Shown here in pieces: positions 59,711-64,000 of a DNA stretch of 64,000 bases. Where the stretch lies: NCBI GenBank assembly GCA_029964075.1, contig CM057142.1, forward strand, positions 37,016,392 to 37,080,391. The letters run 5' to 3'. The stretch's first letter is position 1. Each line of letters starts with the position of its first letter. The DNA comes from Patiria pectinifera (taxonomy: Eukaryota > Echinodermata > Asteroidea > Valvatida > Asterinidae). The notes beneath the pieces are model-generated. The model was not told the DNA's origin. It saw only the letters and a program-made list of their open reading frames with translations, and made no database searches. The position numbers and the translations under genes were made by a program.

Positions 59711-61724
59711 ATTCTGGATTAAACAAGCTGTGTCATATAACCGGCATGTTACACAAACGCTCGTTTTCGTCAAACGTTTATTTGAATAACACCCGTCATG
59801 TGACCTACCGGTTGTGTATTAGACGTGTTATAGTCTGCGTTGAACTCAAACTATCGTCTGAAAATTCAGGGGTTTTTAAGATGTCTGTTTTACCAAAAAA
59901 AAATTGTCTTGGAACATTTAGTATTTGCATCCTCGCACATGAAATTAAGACACATTTGCCATTCAAGGTAGCCACAAGGGGAACTGTACATGCATCTATT
60001 TTTTTTTTTTGAGATTTTTTTTTTTTTTGGTGTAATTTGGTCCTCATAATGAAATTGTTTATTGGAAAGCGGTTCAACTAAATGATGCATGATGGTGTTG
60101 ATTTTCCAATGCAAGAACTTCAAAAAACATCCAAAATTGAAATAAGAAATTATGCAGATATGCTCAATAATAATTATATACACTTGTTTTGTTTAGTTGT
60201 TTCAAGTAAATATCAAATATATTTTAACCAGAAAATACACATTTGAAACAAAAAAACGTACAGTTCCATATATTTTTTAATGAGAAAAATTACACGTGGC
60301 AATAAAGTGTGCATTTATAAAGTACACGTATCCACCGGTACTGGTGCTCAAGGCACTGCATCATTATTACGCTGCTCATTGTCCCAATGAAACATTCTAA
60401 AAGACAATCTCAGCTCCTTCGGGGGTTTAAAGCTCGACGCTGCCATTTCGGTGCAAAACAGCTAAAATCAACCACGATAACCAACCCTGCCCTCACAGGT
60501 ACCCATGGGTGGAGGGAGGCAATGAGTGACAAAGTACCATGCCCAAGTGCACACGCACGTAGCCCGAGGCTGGGCTCGAATCCACAACCTGCAGAATTAC
60601 CTATTACGAGTGCAATGCTCCAGACCACGAGGCCACGGCCAGTCTTATCACCACGCACTACGTACCACATAACCATTAGAAGTGTAGACTAGAGCTTGCT
60701 GATTAACTTTGTCAAAAATATCGAATCCAAGACGGCATTTCTAGTGCACGCAGAAGACTCTGGACTTGTGGCGAAAACATCGTAGCGTGTTTCTGCAGTA
60801 GTGTAAGATTTTCGACCACGTGGGATGGGCCGTACATAACAACAGTGTGCACACTGATACTGCACCGTGAGCACGGCACGATACACGGCCGGCCAGGGAA
60901 TGTTGGCGGCGCCAGGGTAAGTGGCCGTGTATATAGTGGAATCACCCACCTCAAATATATTTTTAATCAGGTGAGGCAAGTTTTAATCACTTTTGATAGC
61001 CAGTCTTGATAATTTTCGTGGCACAAATGAAAATAACCCAGGCACAAAATAATAATGAGTCCTTGCTCTAGTACGATGTTACATTAATCAGCACCCCCCC
61101 CCCCCAAAAAAAATAGGCGAAAACATTTTCCGGACTAATGACACTATTTTGAAAGGCATGTAATCGCAAGCAAAAGCGATTATTTTTCCTGCACCTTAAT
61201 ATCTTAATTTGAAACTTACTTGTAAATGTATTCCATACTTATGTAGTTCAGGAAGCAGTTAAACACAGGTTGTGAATTGTTGAATTTTTTTTAAGTTCAC
61301 AATTTTTTTTTTTTCTTTAATTACAAAAATATTAGGGACCTACAAGATCTTCTCTGCATTTTAAGGTCAAATCTTAAGTTAAAGACCCCCAGATTTGCTC
61401 TAAAATGCACCTGAGAGCTTCTAAAGTTCACAGCAAATCACAGCAAATCTTCCCCCACAGGTTTGAAAAAAATCATGGGGAGCTGGAGAACCCTGCATGG
61501 GACGATACGAATTAATTTGGAATGAAATATATCGATTAAATATCTTTAATGCTTGAATGTTTTTATACAATTTTTTTTTGCAAAAGAACACGCATGGGCA
61601 TGCAGAACTGAAATGAAAAAAAAATTACAAAATAAAATTATTTCCCTACCTACCTGGCTGAATTTTTTTCAGGCCGTTACCGTAAAAACACCATTTTTTG
61701 GCTTGGCCTGAGTAAAATGATTTT
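59711..61724. other. No gene seen
   Basis: This is unmatched to copy 1. It holds T- and A-runs near 60000, the SINE at 60387-60660, and poly-C near 61085. Open frames on both strands at 60410-60979 overlap the SINE or lack domains. Confidence 0.5.
60387..60660 (-). mobile_element. tRNA-derived SINE
   Basis: On the minus strand an A-box-like TGGCCTCGTGGTCTGGAGC is followed about 45 bp later by a B-box-like GGATTCGAGCCC. The tRNA-like head lies at about 60560-60650. It is a different head from the SINEs at 37691 and 56677. Confidence 0.55.
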
Positions 61725-62197
61725 TTTTTCACCCGGTTTTTTTTTTAACTGCACAAAAAACAAAGGAATATCCACACTAGGTATGTAACGTAAACATAGG
61801 TTGGTATTCAGATTTAGGAGTTGGGACAATGGTGTGTGTGTGAAATTCAATGGGCCCCGAGGGCCTGGGCACTAGTCCTCGGGAACATTCGTGTACAAAC
61901 CTTATGGGAGGCATTGGGAGCTGTCAAGAAAAAGTTAAAATTCAAACAACTGAAAAAGGCGCTTATCTAACGACTTGTCATCAAGTCTAGGGTTCTGGTG
62001 TCTCGAATCTGGAAATACCCAGCTTACATGAGGGGTGGGAATACAAAACTTGCACTCAAAAATACAGACTTTCCATTTAGCATCTCTTTCACGTACGTAT
62101 AGAGTCAGAGTATTGATGGCACGGATTGAAAGGCGCACCTATTTTGGGAAATTCTGTTATTTCCCGGTTTATTCCGCCACGGGACCGCAGCTCGACC

Positions 62198-62395
62198 TAT
62201 AAATATAGCGCGCTGGGTAGGATCAGTAGAAGTTTCCATCTAGACGTCCTGTGTGGTGGTTTACAGATGTCCTGTGTGGTGGTTTAATACAAACTACGCA
62301 GTTGCACTCATCAGGTCACGGATACGAGAGCCTTCTGTTGGACGAGTTTTCATACGAGTTTTCATACTCGAACAGTACAATCTCATCTGCAAAAT
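62198..62395 (+). promoter_or_regulatory. Putative TATA promoter with first exon (cassette 5)
   Basis: TATAAATATAGCGCGCTGGG begins at 62198, preceded by the conserved ATTGAAAGGCGCAC block and ATTCCGCC. The downstream exon-like sequence has a small internal duplication of GTCCTGTGTGGTGGTTTA and of GAGTTTTCATAC, then the conserved donor GTACGT at 62396. It would drive the gene of the next array unit, beyond the right end of the window. Confidence 0.45.
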
Positions 62396-62693
62396 GTACG
62401 TTTCGGTTTCGGCTTTTGTCAAATTATTTTGAAACTTCAAAAATCCAAACGAAAAAAATAATTTGGACAAATTTTGGAAATTGCTATAATCGTACTTCAG
62501 AATGTGTTTTGAAGTAGGAATCTTCATCTAAGATTAATTGTTTTGAGCCATAACTCTGAATATCGTGCTGGACACATTCCCGCCGCCACAACGCTGAACG
62601 CTCATACCAGCTGCTGGTGGGGATAATATTATGTTTTGTTTAGTCTTAATAAGTAATTTAAGTGCATTGTTTATGTTTTTTGGGCTACCTTAG

Positions 62694-62746
62694 GCTTTCC
62701 AAGAACCAATCGTCTTCCAGGTTCTCCACGCTTTCATCTTAAAAAG
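62694..62746 (+). other. Candidate untranslated leader exon (unit 2)
   Basis: This is the counterpart of 12281-12332, with acceptor ACCTTAG and donor AAAAAG|GTAAGTG both intact. It is one base longer than copy 1. Confidence 0.4.
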
Positions 62747-63133
62747 GTAAGTGAAAGTAAGACTAAGAGATTACGCATAAGTCCTTGACATGACAAAGTT
62801 GAACATAACATTCTAAACAGCTCTCATCAAAACATCAGTAATTGTTTCCTTTTGTAATTATTTTATAAATTTGCAAAGCTAAGATTCTCTTGTAAATGTC
62901 TCAACAATTCGGCGTTTAACGCACAAACAAAAATGGCCAACTAGAAAACACGAATAGTAAGATTTTATGTGGTCTTAAACTGAACACTGTTTTTAAATAC
63001 AGTCGAAATTAAAATATGTTAGAAAGTAAAATAAGTTGTTTTTGCAGTCAAAACCAATGAAGTGACTGTTTTTAACCCGTAAGAATTCTTAGCATTCATA
63101 ATGCAGGATTGACTGCCTTGGACTGCTTGATAA

Positions 63134-63474
63134 CAGTGGCGTCGTCAAGGGGGCCAGGGGCACGTGCCCCCTGGAAAACCTAGTGCCCCGAGTGACCCCC
63201 ATCTGAGATTTGGGTTGGTAAAAAAAAATTCTGCGCGTTGTTAAAATCATTACCTCAAAAATAGCAATTTCTGGAGATATCTTCAGATCGAATTTAGCAT
63301 CAAATGTGGCACCGGATTTTGCATCTAGCCCGTCCTCCGTATGCGAACATTTTCCAAAGGAACCCCCTCCCCTTAGACCCCTCCCCCAGGACGGCGATCC
63401 GTATCCACCTAAGTGCCCCCATCAAATGCTGGTGCCCCCCCCCCCCCAGACTGAAAAGTCTGGTGACGCCCCTG
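63134..63474. mobile_element. Short hAT-like element, with empty site in copy 1
   Basis: The ends CAGTGGCGTCGTCA and TGGTGACGCCCCTG are inverted. The 8-bp target duplication CTTGATAA is perfect (63126-63133 and 63475-63482). Copy 1 near 12700 has no insert. The interior is C-rich with no coding region. Confidence 0.92.
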
Positions 63475-63582
63475 CTTGATAAGTAACTTGATACAGCTAT
63501 GCTTTGACTCCAGGAGAGTGATAAAACTGCTGCGAACAGGCAACTTGCCTGCTTTGTCTGTTGACTAAGTTTGACTAGAAAA

Positions 63583-64000
63583 ATTACTTGCTACATGGAC
63601 TGTCTGCCGGCTACTAGCCTTTGTTAAAAGTCTAATAGCAGGGAAAGTGACTGCTTAACTAGCAGATAAGTGCGCTGACTACATTAAAACACACACATAC
63701 TGTAATTTGTATCCCTGTGGGGTTATTTGTTGTTCTCGTGTACTAAAATTTTAGAATGTGAAAATCTTCTTTCAAAATGCTCATATAATTTAACCAGAAT
63801 TGATTTCCTGAGCTGAAATTCGGACGTAATATCCTGTACATAAATACATCAATTTGCGACAGATCAACACTCCTTGGAAATTCCTAGTTTTGAGCAAATC
63901 CATATAATCTATTTCGTGATACATTGTGAAGACGTCATTCACCTACATAGAAACTGCACTGTGGAGACGTATACAATCTTTTGTTCCCTATTATATACAC
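63583..64000. other. No gene seen
   Basis: AT-rich sequence after the end of the duplicated block, with no feature that I can support. Confidence 0.5.

Larger units (their letters stand above)
61725..63580. repeat. Segmental duplication, block C, copy 2
   Basis: This is the counterpart of 11110-12800. It holds the intact TATA cassette, the leader exon and the tail. It lacks the GGCGGATCC insert of copy 1 and carries the hAT-like insert at 63134-63474. Confidence 0.9.

Overview
This is nuclear DNA of a multicellular animal. It is AT-rich, has consensus GT-AG splice sites, widely spaced coding exons, tRNA-derived SINEs, fragments of LINE and Ty3/gypsy retrotransposons, and many short DNA transposons. 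The mix of repeats and the domain types suggest a marine invertebrate, perhaps a deuterostome (echinoderm, hemichordate or lancelet). That assignment is inference, because no species-diagnostic sequence is present. About 95 percent of the window is non-coding.

The only well-supported protein-coding material lies on the + strand between 31443 and 44894. Four small exons (31443-31577, 31713-32123, 32266-32643, 35290-35405) and one large exon (43146-44894) have good splice signals and compatible phases at every junction. Read together they give an open frame of about 929 codons including the stop. In order the parts are: half of a domain I compare to TRADD-N; a SAM domain; a full second copy of the TRADD-N-like domain; an acidic linker; and a large P-loop GTPase with coiled coils and a Cys/His cluster. 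This looks like a lineage-expanded, innate-immunity or cell-death type signalling GTPase. The 5' end was not found. The large GTPase exon could also be a gene of its own, starting at the ATG at 43173.

The two ends of the window are copies of each other. Blocks at 1-312, 4985-9170 and 11110-12800 recur in the same order and orientation at 54010-54269, 54945-59710 and 61725-63580. The window is therefore one unit of a tandem array with a repeat length of roughly 50-54 kb, plus the start of the next unit. The duplicated blocks carry repeated cassettes with a TATA box and 5'-exon-like segments with strong splice donors. They may be the promoter and leader region of the GTPase gene in each unit.

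Comparing the two copies gives natural empty sites, so several transposons could be delimited base by base. They include a hAT-like element at 57748-58852 with another nested at 58233-58783, a small hAT-like element at 63134-63474, and a foldback element at 55780-56160. Elsewhere there are hAT-like elements with perfect 8-bp target duplications (2272-2732; 9943-10948, which carries GACTC arrays), a piggyBac-like MITE flanked by TTAA (50380-50834), several palindromic MITEs, LINE 3' fragments (9441-9835, 30180-31200), a decayed Ty3/gypsy pol fragment (38733-39645), three SINEs, tandem repeats, and a zone at 18.6-36.4 kb with many CRE-type TGACGTCA motifs.
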